Of a DNA stretch of 64,000 bases, positions 1 to 10,100 are shown piece after piece. This stretch comes from Bryobacterales bacterium. GTDB taxonomy: Bacteria; Acidobacteriota; Terriglobia; Bryobacterales; Bryobacteraceae. Each line of letters starts with the position of its first letter. Position 1 is the stretch's first letter. The notes beneath the pieces were generated by a model. That model did not search any database, was not told the origin of the DNA, and saw only the letters and a program-made list of their open reading frames with translations. The stretch spans positions 1-64,000 of the forward strand of contig PLRS01000077.1 in assembly GCA_003164035.1 (NCBI GenBank). Direction: 5' to 3'. A program made the position numbers and the translations under genes.

Positions 1-1744
1 AGCCGATGGTGCCGGTGGGCGCGATGACGGTGACCTGGGCATTGCGGTAGCCGAAGCGCCGGCCGGACTCGTAGGCCTCGTTCCACGACTGGCGCGCGCC
101 TTCATAGAGAGCGGCGGAGACGTTGTGCCGGTTGATGCGGTCCACCGAATCGCGATGCATGCGGACGACTTCGAGGAAGGGCTGCTGGTTGACGCCGTAA
201 CCGTCGAAAGTGCCGACCGATTCGGCCACGCGCGAGCTGGTGAGGTAAGCCTGGCCGCACATCACGGCGGTAATGGCGGCGGCGACGTCGCGGCCCTGGG
301 CGCTATCGTAAGGCACGCCCATGGACATGAGCAGCGCGCCGAGATTGGCGAAGCCCAGGCCAAGGGGACGGAAGGCGTGCGAGTTTTCGGCGATTTTTTC
401 GGTCGGGTAGCTGGCGTTATCGACGATGATTTCCTGCGCCAGGATCATGGTGTCGATGGCGCGGCGGAAGGCTTCCACGTCGAACTGGCCGTCCGGGCCG
501 ACGAATTTCATCAGGTTGAGGGAGGACAGGTTGCAGGCGGAATCGTCCAGGAACATGTATTCCGAACAGGGGTTGGAGGCGTTGATGCGGGCGGTGTTCT
601 TGCACGGGTGCCAGCGGTTGACGGTGGTATCGAACTGCATGCCGGGGTCGCCGCACTGGTGAGTGGCTTCGGCGATCTGGCGCATGAGGTCGCGCGCCTT
701 ATAGCGTTTCACGGGTTGGCCGGCGCCGACCGATTTGGTCCACCAGTCGCCATCGCCGACGGCGGCATCCATGAAGTCGTCGGTGGCGCGCACGGAATTA
801 TTGGCGTTCTGGAAGAAGATGGAACCGTAGGCTTCGCCGTCGAGAGAGGAATCGTAGCCGGCTTCGATCAGGGCGAAAGCCTTTTTCTCTTCCTTGGCTT
901 TCGACCAGATGAACTTTTCGACGTCGGGGTGGTCGGCGTTGAGGATCACCATTTTGGCGGCGCGTCGGGTTTTGCCGCCGCTCTTGATGACGCCGGCGAA
1001 GGCGTCGAAGCCCTTCATGAAAGACAGCGGCCCAGAGGCGCGCCCGCCGCTAGAGAGCATGGCGTCGTCTTCGCGCAGGGCGGAAAGGTTGGTGCCGGTG
1101 CCCGAGCCCCATTTGAAGAGCATGCCTTCGGTCTTGGCGAGGTCGAGGATGGATTCGAGCGAATCCTTGACCGAGACGATGAAGCAGGCCGAACATTGCG
1201 GGCGCACCACGCCGCGTTCGAGCTTGGAGACGCGGCCGGCGGCCTGATCGAAGATCCAGCCGTAGCCGCGGGCTTCCTTCACGCCAACGTTGAACCAGAC
1301 CGGCGAATTGAAGCAGGCCTTCTGGGTGAGCATGAGGTGGGCCAACTCGGCGCGAAAGTTCTCGCCGTCTTCGGGGGTTTTGAAGTAGCCGTCCTTATTC
1401 CCCCAGCCGGCGATGGTATCGACCACTCGTTCGACCAGTTGGGCCACGCTGGTCTCACGGTCGGGGCTGCCCAGCTTGCCGTAGAAGTACTTGCTGGCGA
1501 CGATGTTGGTGGCGGTTTGCGACCAATCGGCCGGAACCACCACGTCGCGCTGCTCGAAGATGACCGAGCCTTTGTCGTTGCCGATGGAAGCGGTGCGCGT
1601 CTCCCAACGGACATCGTCATAGGGGGTCCGATCGGGCTCCAGCCGGGCGGTAAAATAGCGGGGGAAAGAAATCCCCGGTTGAGACGGTGTTTGCGTATCC
1701 AAAACCGATTCTATTTTTGCAGATCGAACGGCAGGCTGGCCCAT
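1..1744 (-). CDS. nrdJ: Adenosylcobalamin-dependent ribonucleotide reductase (class II), 3' end outside window
   Basis: Class II ribonucleotide reductase, which makes deoxyribonucleotides with adenosylcobalamin as radical source. About 581 codons are present and the C-terminus lies beyond base 1. The reverse strand reads MGQPAVRSAK at the start. It later shows the redox-cysteine region ACFNSPVWFN, the GSGTGTNLSALR stretch, the NPCSE active-site motif followed by DDSACNLSSLNL, and VIAPTGTIG at the window edge, all typical of NrdJ. The ATG at 1744 follows a clear AGAGGAAAGGA ribosome-binding site about 5 bases upstream. No N-terminal ATP-cone is visible. The gene is preceded by a promoter with two NrdR-like boxes, so repression by NrdR is likely. 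It implies that the host makes or imports B12. Confidence 0.93.
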   Translation of the reverse strand, partial: MGQPAVRSAKIESVLDTQTPSQPGISFPRYFTARLEPDRTPYDDVRWETRTASIGNDKGSVIFEQRDVVVPADWSQTATNIVASKYFYGKLGSPDRETSVAQLVERVVDTIAGWGNKDGYFKTPEDGENFRAELAHLMLTQKACFNSPVWFNVGVKEARGYGWIFDQAAGRVSKLERGVVRPQCSACFIVSVKDSLESILDLAKTEGMLFKWGSGTGTNLSALREDDAMLSSGGRASGPLSFMKGFDAFAGVIKSGGKTRRAAKMVILNADHPDVEKFIWSKAKEEKKAFALIEAGYDSSLDGEAYGSIFFQNANNSVRATDDFMDAAVGDGDWWTKSVGAGQPVKRYKARDLMRQIAEATHQCGDPGMQFDTTVNRWHPCKNTARINASNPCSEYMFLDDSACNLSSLNLMKFVGPDGQFDVEAFRRAIDTMILAQEIIVDNASYPTEKIAENSHAFRPLGLGFANLGALLMSMGVPYDSAQGRDVAAAITAVMCGQAYLTSSRVAESVGTFDGYGVNQQPFLEVVRMHRDSVDRINRHNVSAALYEGARQSWNEAYESGRRFGYRNAQVTVIAPTGTIG

Positions 1745-1792
1745 CTAAAATCCTTTCCTCTTGGAGAAGTGCTCGACTCAGGCACATCCGTA

Positions 1793-1822
1793 ATAGTCCC
1801 CCAATATATAGTGCGAGGTCAA
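1793..1822 (-). promoter_or_regulatory. Putative promoter of nrdJ
   Basis: On the minus strand TTGACC (1822-1817) is a near-consensus -35. It is followed 18 bases later by GACTAT (1798-1793) as a weak -10. Transcription would begin near 1786 and give a leader of about 40 bases before the ATG at 1744. The first NrdR-like box lies between the two hexamers, where a bound repressor would block polymerase. Read by eye only. Confidence 0.45.
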
Positions 1823-1844
1823 GAATTATATCTATATGCAGTGT
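1799..1844. promoter_or_regulatory. Paired NrdR-like boxes upstream of nrdJ
   Basis: Two 16-base sites resemble the NrdR consensus acaCwATATATwGtgt. The first (1799-1814) has the core CAATATATAG, a perfect match to CwATATATwG. The second (1829-1844) has CTATATGCAG followed by TGT and matches 8 of 10 core positions. The cores start 30 bases apart, close to three helical turns, as expected for paired NrdR boxes. NrdR is the ATP-cone repressor of ribonucleotide reductase operons; its gene is not in this window. Confidence 0.7.
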
Positions 1845-2213
1845 GTTGGGGTTACAGTGGAACGAGGCCAAGCAGGGAAAATAGGGTCAGGCGGAGCGGT
1901 CGCCGATGGACGGCAAGACGGCCGTCGTTGGGTGCGTTTTCGGACACGGAATGGGCAGGTCAACCCGTCAACTGGCGGCGACCGCGCCGGCTACGCCCGG
2001 CCGGCTATTTCGGTGGCCGGTCGGGGTAGGTTTGCGTAGTGTCCGCGAAGCAGATGGGCAGGCGCGCGAAGGGAAGAGCCGCCTGGAAAGGCGGCTGCAG
2101 CCATGATTGGCCGCCCCACAGCGCGGCGTAGCCGGAACCAAGAGCGCCGGGATGAGCCCCGGCGTGGCAGACCGAGGGTCCGCTCCACGAAAAAGTCGCT
2201 GCGGCCGTGAAGA
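1845..2213. other. Non-coding stretch, nothing recognised
   Basis: Between the nrdJ control region and the end of the PEP-CTERM-like gene I see no convincing coding frame, RNA gene or strong terminator. The stretch is GC-rich and has a small hairpin, gccgcctggaaaggcggc (2078-2095). Short open frames here lack ribosome-binding sites and family resemblance. Confidence 0.4.
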
Positions 2214-2924
2214 TTACTTACTGGGCACTACGCTAGTGGCGGCTGTTTTGGCGGCCAGGCGGCCGGCCGGTGACAAACTCCGCTTGCGGCGGCGCAAGAG
2301 CACCAGAGCGGTCAGGCCCGAGATGCTGCCCAGGGTAAGCAGCGCGGACGGCGGCTCGGAATTGGCTACGACCTCGATTTCGTAGCCGGACGAATCGGGA
2401 TCGATGTAGAAAGCCGAAGCGGGCAGGTAAAGCCCTTTGGGGCGGACCACTTCAGCGTAGCCGATGTAGTCGAACCCATCGGCGCCGGCGATGGCGGCGG
2501 GATCGGCATACGCCCAGGCGATGTCGCCGGTGGGGGCGCTGAAAGACAGCCAATAGCTGCCGGCGGCGAGCACCGGCACATCGAAAAGGTCCACCGGCCC
2601 GTGGTACGAGGCGGGAAGGGTGACGGTGGTTTCGGCGATTTCGCTGGCGGCGGACACGCCCGGACCGATGCTGGTGGTGAGATAGGCGGTAGCCTCGCTG
2701 GGCGCCGAGGCACGGTTGTCCAGCAGGACCGAAATCGTCAGATCGGCGGTCTGGACGGGGGAGGACCAGCCGATCGCCAGGCCATCGGCGAAGGTCCAGG
2801 CGGAGACGTCGCCGGTAATGGAAAAGAGGTCGTCCGCGCGGGCGGCAAATCCGGAGCCAAGAAAAATGCCAGTGAGAAGAAACGGCCACGCGGCACGGTG
2901 CCACGAAAGCAAGCGACTTTGCAT
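2214..2924 (-). CDS. Secreted PEP-CTERM-like protein
   Basis: A 236-residue exported protein of unknown function. It has an N-terminal signal peptide (about residues 1-30, ending near FAARADD), a beta-rich middle, and a C-terminal sorting signal of PEP-CTERM type: SEPPSALLTLG, a hydrophobic segment (GSISGLTALVLL) and the basic run RRRKR at about residues 208-215. PEP-CTERM proteins are cleaved and anchored by exosortase, normally as part of envelope or exopolysaccharide matrices. Two features are unusual: the motif reads EPP rather than PEP, and about 20 residues follow the basic cluster, where the protein usually ends. No exosortase gene is in the window. The gene stands alone, with 143 bases separating it from the upstream Crp-family gene. 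Confidence 0.75.
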   Translation of the reverse strand: MQSRLLSWHRAAWPFLLTGIFLGSGFAARADDLFSITGDVSAWTFADGLAIGWSSPVQTADLTISVLLDNRASAPSEATAYLTTSIGPGVSAASEIAETTVTLPASYHGPVDLFDVPVLAAGSYWLSFSAPTGDIAWAYADPAAIAGADGFDYIGYAEVVRPKGLYLPASAFYIDPDSSGYEIEVVANSEPPSALLTLGSISGLTALVLLRRRKRSLSPAGRLAAKTAATSVVPSK

Positions 2925-3067
2925 ATATGAGTAGTGCCGCGACAGCCGGAAAATCGCAAAGAAGTTGGCTCAAAAGCGGGACGGGCGGAGCGAGTAATCG
3001 ATTGGAAACACACGGGTTCCGTGGCCCTAATTCCCGGGCGGCGTTGCGCGGCGGGTTGCCGCCGGGA

Positions 3068-3748
3068 TCAGGAGGCGGCGCCGGGAGACAGGCTTTTCGC
3101 GCCGCGCGCACCGCGAAGGGCGGTCTCCAGACCCTTGACGTCGATGTCGATGAACTGCCGCGAGTAGCGGATCAGACCCTGGCCGCGCAGGCGGGTCATC
3201 TGATAGGTGACGATCTCGCGCGAGGTGCCGACGTATTCCGAAACGGTGTGATGGGTGAGGCCGGGCATGCGCAGGAGGCCGTCCGGGCGCGCCTCGCCGA
3301 GGGACGCGCCCAACTGGAGCAGGGCGGCCACCACGCGCTCGGGAGTTTTGAGCACGGCCATGGTTTCAATGCGGTCCGCCAACTCGCGCCCGAGACGCAA
3401 CACGTATTGGGACAGCGCCACGCCGAAGCGCGGCTCGCGTTCGATCTGCTGCTCGATTTCGGCGCGGGTCCAGCTCATCAAGGCCGCGTCGTCGAGCGCC
3501 GTGGCGGATTCGCGCCGCGCAAGCGCACCCAGGAGACAGGCTTCGCCGAACAGGCCCTCGGGGGGCACGATGCGGCTGACGATCTGTTTTCCGTCCGGAG
3601 TCGAGATGCCGATTTTGACGCGGCCGGTTACTACCAGATACAGCCGCCCCACGGGTGCCTCCGGGGAATAGATCGCCCCCCCCTTGGGCACGGCTTCGGC
3701 TGGCTTGCGCGCCAAATAGGTCAACGGATCTTCCTGCGGTAGTGGCAT
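3068..3748 (-). CDS. Crp/Fnr family transcriptional regulator
   Basis: Cyclic-nucleotide-binding-fold regulator of about 226 residues. An N-terminal cupin-like sensor (GRLYLVVTGRVKIGIS, then GEACLLG) is joined by a long dimer helix to a C-terminal winged helix whose recognition region reads VSEYVGTSREIVTYQMTRL. There is no N-terminal cysteine cluster, so it is unlike oxygen-sensing FNR. Two starts are possible: ATG at 3748 after CAGGGGGAC (used here), or TTG at 3781 after AAGGAAGG, which adds 11 residues. It is transcribed away from the DUF507 gene across a short shared promoter region. The ligand and targets cannot be told from sequence. Confidence 0.88.
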   Translation of the reverse strand: MPLPQEDPLTYLARKPAEAVPKGGAIYSPEAPVGRLYLVVTGRVKIGISTPDGKQIVSRIVPPEGLFGEACLLGALARRESATALDDAALMSWTRAEIEQQIEREPRFGVALSQYVLRLGRELADRIETMAVLKTPERVVAALLQLGASLGEARPDGLLRMPGLTHHTVSEYVGTSREIVTYQMTRLRGQGLIRYSRQFIDIDVKGLETALRGARGAKSLSPGAAS

Positions 3749-3861
3749 TCGGTCCCCCTGTCCGCCTGGAGCGGCTTTCAAGCGGCCTTCCTTATCTTTG
3801 ATGATACCGGGTTCTGGCTGAGCCGGGTTTCACCCGTGATACACTACGATTTCGCCTCAGA

Positions 3862-4452
3862 ATGCTGCTTGCCAGAGAATTCGTCGCCTACATCTCGCGA
3901 CAACTCGTACAAAAGCTGATTCCGGCCACTATTGAGACTCCCAATCCGGCGGCGGTAGTCGAAAAAGTCGAGGCTGTCATCGCCGAGGAACTGGCGGTGG
4001 AAGACCGTCTGAACGACGAAGTGCGCGATCTTCTGAGCCAGTACAGCGAGTACATGCGCCGGGAGGGCGTCAGTTATCAGGAGATGTTTCGGCGGATCAA
4101 GAACACGCTGATTCAGCAGCGCAAGGTGATTCGCGCTTCCGGCCGGGACACCGGCGACGCCATGAAACTATCGCGCGACAAGGTCACCGACATTTCCCAC
4201 AAGCTGGTGGAGATGCTGCGCCGGAGCCACGATCTGCGCCTGCGGAATAAGGACTCCAACGCGGTGCGTCTCGAGATCGTACGATCGATCACCGATCTGC
4301 TGCTGGCCGAGGACAAGGTGGATCGCGCCGCGCGGCTGAAGATTCGCAGCCAGAAACGCGAAATCCCCGAAGGCAGCGAGGAATGGGACCTGCTCCACCG
4401 GCGCTACTACTCCGAAGAGCTGAAGAAACTCGGCATCGATCTGGGAAGGTAG
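3862..4452 (+). CDS. DUF507 family protein
   Basis: A 196-residue soluble, highly charged, helical protein. It appears to contain two related halves, with LLAREFVAYISRQLVQKL near the start and MKLSRDKVTDISHKLVEML near residue 100 as the corresponding openings. This matches the duplicated DUF507 layout that I recall from Acidobacteriota and Deltaproteobacteria. The function is unknown. The start ATG at 3862 lies in a short intergenic region shared with the divergent Crp/Fnr gene, so co-regulation is possible. The C-terminus ends KKLGIDLGR just before short tandem repeats. Confidence 0.85.
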   Translation: MLLAREFVAYISRQLVQKLIPATIETPNPAAVVEKVEAVIAEELAVEDRLNDEVRDLLSQYSEYMRREGVSYQEMFRRIKNTLIQQRKVIRASGRDTGDAMKLSRDKVTDISHKLVEMLRRSHDLRLRNKDSNAVRLEIVRSITDLLLAEDKVDRAARLKIRSQKREIPEGSEEWDLLHRRYYSEELKKLGIDLGR

Positions 4453-4456
4453 TTTT

Positions 4457-4484
4457 CAGTTTTCAGTTCACAGTTTTCAGTTCA
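4457..4484. repeat. 14-bp tandem repeat, two copies
   Basis: The unit cagttttcagttca occurs twice in a row between two convergent genes, followed by related cagcttcagctttcg and ctttcagccg. The motif belongs to the CAGCTTTCAG-like family of intergenic repeats seen again near 11000, 19910 and 54500. Confidence 0.7.
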
Positions 4485-4532
4485 CAGCTTCAGCTTTCGC
4501 CTTTCAGCCGCATAGGCACGTGCCCTGGGCTT

Positions 4533-6980
4533 TTATTGCAGCGGCAGCCAGACGCTGTTGCTGGCCTGGCCGTTCACGGTGACGGTCAGGGCGGCGTTCG
4601 AGGCGGCGGGTAAGCCGGCAGGCACCGCGAAGGCGACCGAATCGATACCGATGGAGCCCGCCACAACGGCGGCGCCGGTGGGCGAAACGGTCTGACCGTT
4701 CAACCCGACGGCGATCGGATCGGTAAGTTCGATTCCGGGGGGCGCCGGGACGCCGAAGGGGCGCGGTGTGCTGGCGGGGCCGAAGCCGGTGCCATAGACG
4801 GTTACGATTTCGCCCGCCACGGCCGGTGAAGCGGTAGTCACCTGGGTGCCGTCGGCGTGAAAAGCCACGGCGTAGGTCTGGCCGCTGGCGGACTGGCCGA
4901 ACAGGCCGGGCGCGTCCTGAACGATGGAGATGGGGGCGGTCGAGTTGGGCTGGCCGGCGATGCCGACCGTAAGGGTAGCGTTGCCGGTGGCGGTGCCGTC
5001 GGGCAGCAGGAAATTGATTTGCGTGGGGGAAACGAAGAAGAGCGGCAGCACGCTGTCGCCAAGACTTACCGTCAGGCCGCCCAGGGTCTGCACCATCGGG
5101 GACGAGGGACCGGAGGCAACCGCCGGCGCGAGATTGAGGCCGAAAAGGGAAACCACCGAACCGGGAGCCACTCCCGCCACCGGAGTGAGGCCGGCGCCAT
5201 TCGCCGCCCCCAACGGCGAGAGATAAGGCGCCTTCGAGAACACGGCTTGCACGCTGCGCGGCACGCTCATGGCCACCTGTCCGCTGGGTACGGAGCCGCC
5301 GAGGTCTCCGGCGAAGTTGAGAAACCGGTACCCGGGCAGGGCCGCGACGCTCACGTTGACGGTGACGGCGGAATCGTAGAACCCGTCGGGCGAGGCGGGC
5401 GCCAGCGTCCAGGAAGCTCCTCCGGCGGGCGCCGCGCTGGTTGCCAGAAGATTCATGAGGTGATAGTTGGCGGCGATGGTGGTGGGCGCGGCGGTGAGAG
5501 TGTAATTGAGGTCGCCGGTGGCGCCGTTCGACCACCCCAGAAAGTCCTGGCGCGACCCCGCGCTCACCGCGACCGAAGCGGGCGCGCTGAGGGTGACCAC
5601 GTTGCCCACGGCCTGAAGCACCTTGCAGGGCAGGCTGCAGGCGGTGCCATTCACCAGCACCGAGGACGCCGTCGCGCTGTTAATGGTCAACTGTCCGACC
5701 GGTGTGTAAGTGGCCGTCAACGAAATGCCGCCGGGCGCGTTACCGGGCGCCACCAGCGTCTGCGAAGCGGGCCCGCCGTTCGACCAGGAGGCGAACGACC
5801 AGATACGTCCCTCGGAATCGGTCTGTTGCGCCGGAGCGGAAAACGTATGCGTCTGGCCTACGCCCCAGAGAAAGTCGTAGTTGGGCCAGTTGCTGCGCCC
5901 GTCGACGGTCAGGCTGAGTCCGGTGGGAGAAGTGAAGAAGGAAACCGCGACGCCCGGGACGAACGTGGCTGTAAGCGTGACCGGCAAAGACGTGGAAGGC
6001 ACGGTATAAGCGTGCGTCTGGGTTCCGCCGTCGCTCCAGGAAGAGAAGACCCACATGTTGCCGGTATTGTCTTCTTGCGGCGAGATCGCGCCCAACGTAT
6101 GCACCGTATTCCAGCCCCAGAATTGCTGTGCCGGAGTGTTCATGGAATTGTGGTCGGCCAGGATGGCGAGGTTGGCCGGCACGGTGGCGAAATTCACGGT
6201 CGTGGCGGGGGCAAAGCCGGGATAGATGGACATGGGCCCGTTCATGGTGACGGTGAGCTGATAGCCCAGCGCGTTTTCTCCGGCGCCCACCGAGGACCAT
6301 CCCGTGAAGACATAGCCGGGATTGGGGAAGGCTTGCGCGGTCACCGTACTGCCGGCCGCAAAATAGATCTGTTGCGAGGAGGTTACCTCAACCGGAGTAA
6401 CCAGTTGCCAAACGCCGGACGAACTCGATGGAATATATCCGGTATTCCCACTGATGAGCGAGATATAGGACGCGCCGTCATAGACGACCGTATCGCCCGT
6501 TGCGTAGGTAGTGGTGCTCGACCACAGACCGCTCGGCAGGCCGCTGTTGACGGTGAGGTATCCGGGGCCCGCTCCGCAATTGGTGGTGCCGCAGGAGTAG
6601 AACGAGACGGTCAGCGCATAACCCACGGCGAAGTTCACGGTATAGTGGGTGATCGCGGGGTCGGCGGTAATGACAACGCTGGTGGTGCCGTAAGCTCCAT
6701 CCGCCCAACTGATACCCAGGAAAGTCAATTGAGTGTTCGGCAAGGCGCTGTTTTCGATAACCTCGGGGACCGCTACGGTATGCGCGCTGCCGGCCGGCCA
6801 GGTGAAGCTGGTCGCCTGGGAATAAGACTGTCCGTCCACGCTGAAAATGGCGCCGGCCGGCACCGGAGTAATCGTCGTCACGGAAGTGGATTGAGCCGAA
6901 GCCGAAGCCGCCAGCGCGGCCGCCAGAGCGGCGCGGAGTAACCACTGTGCCATCGGAGCGAAGCGGGTTTTCATGACCAC
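4533..6980 (-). CDS. Large secreted protein with InlB-type repeats and Solibacter C-terminal (TIGR03437) domain
   Basis: An 815-residue exported protein. A signal peptide (to about residue 30, ASASAQ) precedes several beta-rich repeats of the divergent InlB B-repeat kind, seen as recurring WSDGG, WSNGG and VTLTATF/YTP elements between about residues 60 and 540. The last 230 residues form the TIGR03437 domain, with hallmarks GAANGAGLTPVAGVAPGSVV, SLFGLNLAP, FVSPTQINFLLP and VYGTGFGP. This domain is common in Solibacter surface proteins and has no proven function. The first possible start is GTG at 6980, with ATG at 6974 two codons in; AAGGAAT upstream could serve either. It is divergent from another TIGR03437 protein at 7175, suggesting a shared control region. 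Confidence 0.85.
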   Translation of the reverse strand: MVMKTRFAPMAQWLLRAALAAALAASASAQSTSVTTITPVPAGAIFSVDGQSYSQATSFTWPAGSAHTVAVPEVIENSALPNTQLTFLGISWADGAYGTTSVVITADPAITHYTVNFAVGYALTVSFYSCGTTNCGAGPGYLTVNSGLPSGLWSSTTTYATGDTVVYDGASYISLISGNTGYIPSSSSGVWQLVTPVEVTSSQQIYFAAGSTVTAQAFPNPGYVFTGWSSVGAGENALGYQLTVTMNGPMSIYPGFAPATTVNFATVPANLAILADHNSMNTPAQQFWGWNTVHTLGAISPQEDNTGNMWVFSSWSDGGTQTHAYTVPSTSLPVTLTATFVPGVAVSFFTSPTGLSLTVDGRSNWPNYDFLWGVGQTHTFSAPAQQTDSEGRIWSFASWSNGGPASQTLVAPGNAPGGISLTATYTPVGQLTINSATASSVLVNGTACSLPCKVLQAVGNVVTLSAPASVAVSAGSRQDFLGWSNGATGDLNYTLTAAPTTIAANYHLMNLLATSAAPAGGASWTLAPASPDGFYDSAVTVNVSVAALPGYRFLNFAGDLGGSVPSGQVAMSVPRSVQAVFSKAPYLSPLGAANGAGLTPVAGVAPGSVVSLFGLNLAPAVASGPSSPMVQTLGGLTVSLGDSVLPLFFVSPTQINFLLPDGTATGNATLTVGIAGQPNSTAPISIVQDAPGLFGQSASGQTYAVAFHADGTQVTTASPAVAGEIVTVYGTGFGPASTPRPFGVPAPPGIELTDPIAVGLNGQTVSPTGAAVVAGSIGIDSVAFAVPAGLPAASNAALTVTVNGQASNSVWLPLQ

Positions 6981-7174
6981 CTTTATTCCTTCCGCGGCGA
7001 GCTGAGCGCCTAACGTCTTCCCCGGCGCGCGGAAGCTGCGTTTACGGCTGCAGTATACGTGTAAATCCCCGGAAATACACGACTAACTTTGGTAATGGCG
7101 GCATTACTAGCCATTTCGATCATTGATTTGCTCCGGCGGACCCTCTGTAATCGTAATGTTCGAAGACTCCGCTT

Positions 7175-10100
7175 ATGCGCTTCAACAGACTGTCCGTCAC
7201 GTTACTGCTCGCGGTTTCCATCCCGAGCGTATTGCCTTCGGCCGCCGCCAGCCTCGGGACGGTAGTTCCCATCGGCGGAACCGCTTCCGACATCGTGCTG
7301 GACGAATCGCGCGGTTACGTGTACATCGCCGATTTCGGATCCAATACGATCGACTTTCTGTCGCTTTCGGACCTGAAGATCCACACTTCGCTCAATGTGG
7401 CGGCCCAGCCCGGCTCGCTGGCGATGTCGCCCGACGGGTCGTATCTTGTGGTGACTCACTATAATGCGACGGCGGCGGGAGCGACGGCGGGAAACCTCGT
7501 CACCATTATTAACCTGTCCGACAACACGCAACAGACGCTGGCCACCGGAGAGCCGCCGCTGGGCGTTGCGTTTCTGAACGTGCCCGATGCGCGTTATCCT
7601 TCCGGCGTCGCGGTGATTGTCACTACGGCGAACATCTGGGAGATGGACCCGGTCAGCGGCAAACTGACGCTGCTGACGAGCCTGGCGAATGTGTCGAGCA
7701 GTCTGCCGATACAGGCGCCGGCTTCTCCGGGACAGATCACCGAAGCCGCCATGGCGTGGAATTCGGCGGGCGACGGGCTTTCGATCTGGGGTCTGGCGGG
7801 CGCCACCACGGGAACCAGCCAGGTCGTCTTCAAGATCGACGGCCACTCCTGGCCAAATGCGCCGAGTGTCTATCCCATTTCTTACACGTCCTCTCCGGCG
7901 CTGCTGCCGAGGGTGAGCGTTTCCGCCGACGGCTCGTACGCCATGGTGGGATACTCGCTGGTGAATTTGAACGGCATTGTCGGGCGTTATCCCAACATCC
8001 TGGCATCGAAGAACATCACCGGCCATACCATCGATTCCGCCGGTGGCATCCTTTACGGCCAACTCCCCGATTCGAGCCAGCCGACCGGTCCGGTGGCGGC
8101 GTCTTCGTCGGCGACGCCGCTGCCGAATCTGCTGATCATGTCGTCGAGCAGCATGGCGGTTCAGGACCGCATTGTCCTGCCGGAAAACCTGGTGGGACGA
8201 GCCCTGCTCAACGCCGCGGGCACGGTGATGTATGCCATCTCCGAAAGCGGGGTGACGGTGATTCCGGTCGGCAGCCTGAGCCAATACCATCGGCTGAGCG
8301 CGTCGGCCGAAGACGTATTGCTCGAGACCAATTTCTGCAACCGCAGCACGGTGACGGGCACCTTTACGCTCAGCGATCCGGGCGGCAATCACACGGACTT
8401 CTCCATCTTCTCGCCGGTGGCCGGAGTGAGCGTATCGCCGGCGGCGGGAACCACGCCGGCGACGATCACGGTCACCGCCAACCCGAGCGCGTTCGCGACC
8501 GCCACCGGGACTTCCCCGGTGGACCTGACGATCGGTTCGGTGAGCGCGGTCAATGCCGCCAAGACGGTGCGCGTGCTGGTCAGCAATCCGGACGTGGAAC
8601 AGCGCGGCACCATCGTCGATGTGCCGGGCGTTCTAGGCGATATTGTGCCGGACGCGGCGCGCAACCGTTTCTATATCGCCCGCGAGGATCGGGACGAAGT
8701 ATTGGTTTTCGACGGCTCGACCAACAGCCAGATCGCCACCCTCCCGACCCTTACGACGCCCATGTCGCTGGCCATCACCGGCGATTCGCAGTACCTGCTG
8801 GTGGGCCACAACGACTCGCAGTTCGTGACCATGTACGATCTGAATGCGCTGCAGATGGTGTCCGCCATCGTTTTGCCGGGCGGGCACTACGGGCGGTCGC
8901 TGGCGGTTTCCAACAGCGCCATCCTGGTCCTGGCTCGCGACGAAGGCACCGGACTCGGCGCCGTCGACAGTTTGGATCTCTCCACCGAACTGGGAACCAT
9001 GCTGAGCAGTCTGGGAGCCTATCTGAACAAGGTTTCGCCGCAATCCGCCCTGGCCGCGGCGCCCAACGGCGCCACCGTCATTCTGGCCGATCCGGGCGGC
9101 ACGGTGATGCTCTATTCGGCCGCGGCCAACACGTTCACCGCGGCGCGGCAGGACTTCACCGCGCTGGGGGGCGCCATCGCGGCCTCGTCTTACGACCAGT
9201 ACGTAGTGGGCAACTACGTGTTCAACTCCTCGCTGGTGCCGATTGGCACGCTGGCGGAATCGGGCGGGAGTTCTTCGGGATTCCTGTTCACCGGTCAGGG
9301 CGGGTATTTCGCCACGTCGGCCTCCAGTACCAGCCCGGGGGTGATTCAGGAGTTCACCACCAGCTTGACCGGCGGAGCGAGCCCGACCGCGATGGTGGAA
9401 GCGCCCCTGCTGCCGACCGCGACCGCGGCGACCAGCGGCGGCACCACCACCGGCACGAGTTCCTCTTCGTCGTCGACCTCGTCCACCACTACCACATCCG
9501 CCGCCATGACGTTCACCCGAACCGTGGCCGCGATGCCCGCCGACAACACGGTGGTGGCTCTGACCACGTCCGGGTTTACGGTGCTGGCTTCGAGTTATGG
9601 CGCCAGCGCGGCCACGCCGACGATTGCCAGCGTGGTAAACGCCGCCAACAACTCGACGGCCTTGGCCCCCGGCGCTCTGATCACCGTTTACGGTACTTCC
9701 ATGAGCCCGGTCAACGTGGCTACGGCGCAAATTCCGCTGCCGACGGCGCTGGGCCAGTCCTGCTTGAGCGTCAACGGTACGCCGGTGCCGCTGCTGTTTG
9801 TCTCCGGCACGCAGGTAAACGCGCAATTGCCCTACAACGTAGGGGGCAATGCCTCGGTCGCCATCCACACCCCGGGCGGCATCAGCAACAACTACAACTT
9901 CACCGTCGGCGTGGCCGCGCCCAGCGTATTCATGAACGGAACGGCCGGGCCGCTGACCGGACTGCCCACGATCGTCCGCGCTGCCAACAATCAACTGGTG
10001 ACACCCACCAACCCGGTCAATTACAACGACACGCTGTTGATTTACACCAACGGGCTGGGCTTGACCAGTCCGCAGGTGACCGCCGGATCGGCCGCGCCAT

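Noticed and set aside
1745-1900. Cobalamin riboswitch upstream of nrdJ
   Set aside because: The leader is only about 40 bases and the region is explained better by a promoter with NrdR boxes.
125-2029. Long plus-strand open frame of 634 codons
   Set aside because: It is the complement of nrdJ. The protein is rich in G, A, V, D and H with no family motif, while the minus strand gives a clear ribonucleotide reductase.
4857-6941. Long plus-strand open frame across the TIGR03437 gene
   Set aside because: Arginine- and glycine-rich shadow of the minus-strand gene, without signal peptide or domain; a common result of high GC content.
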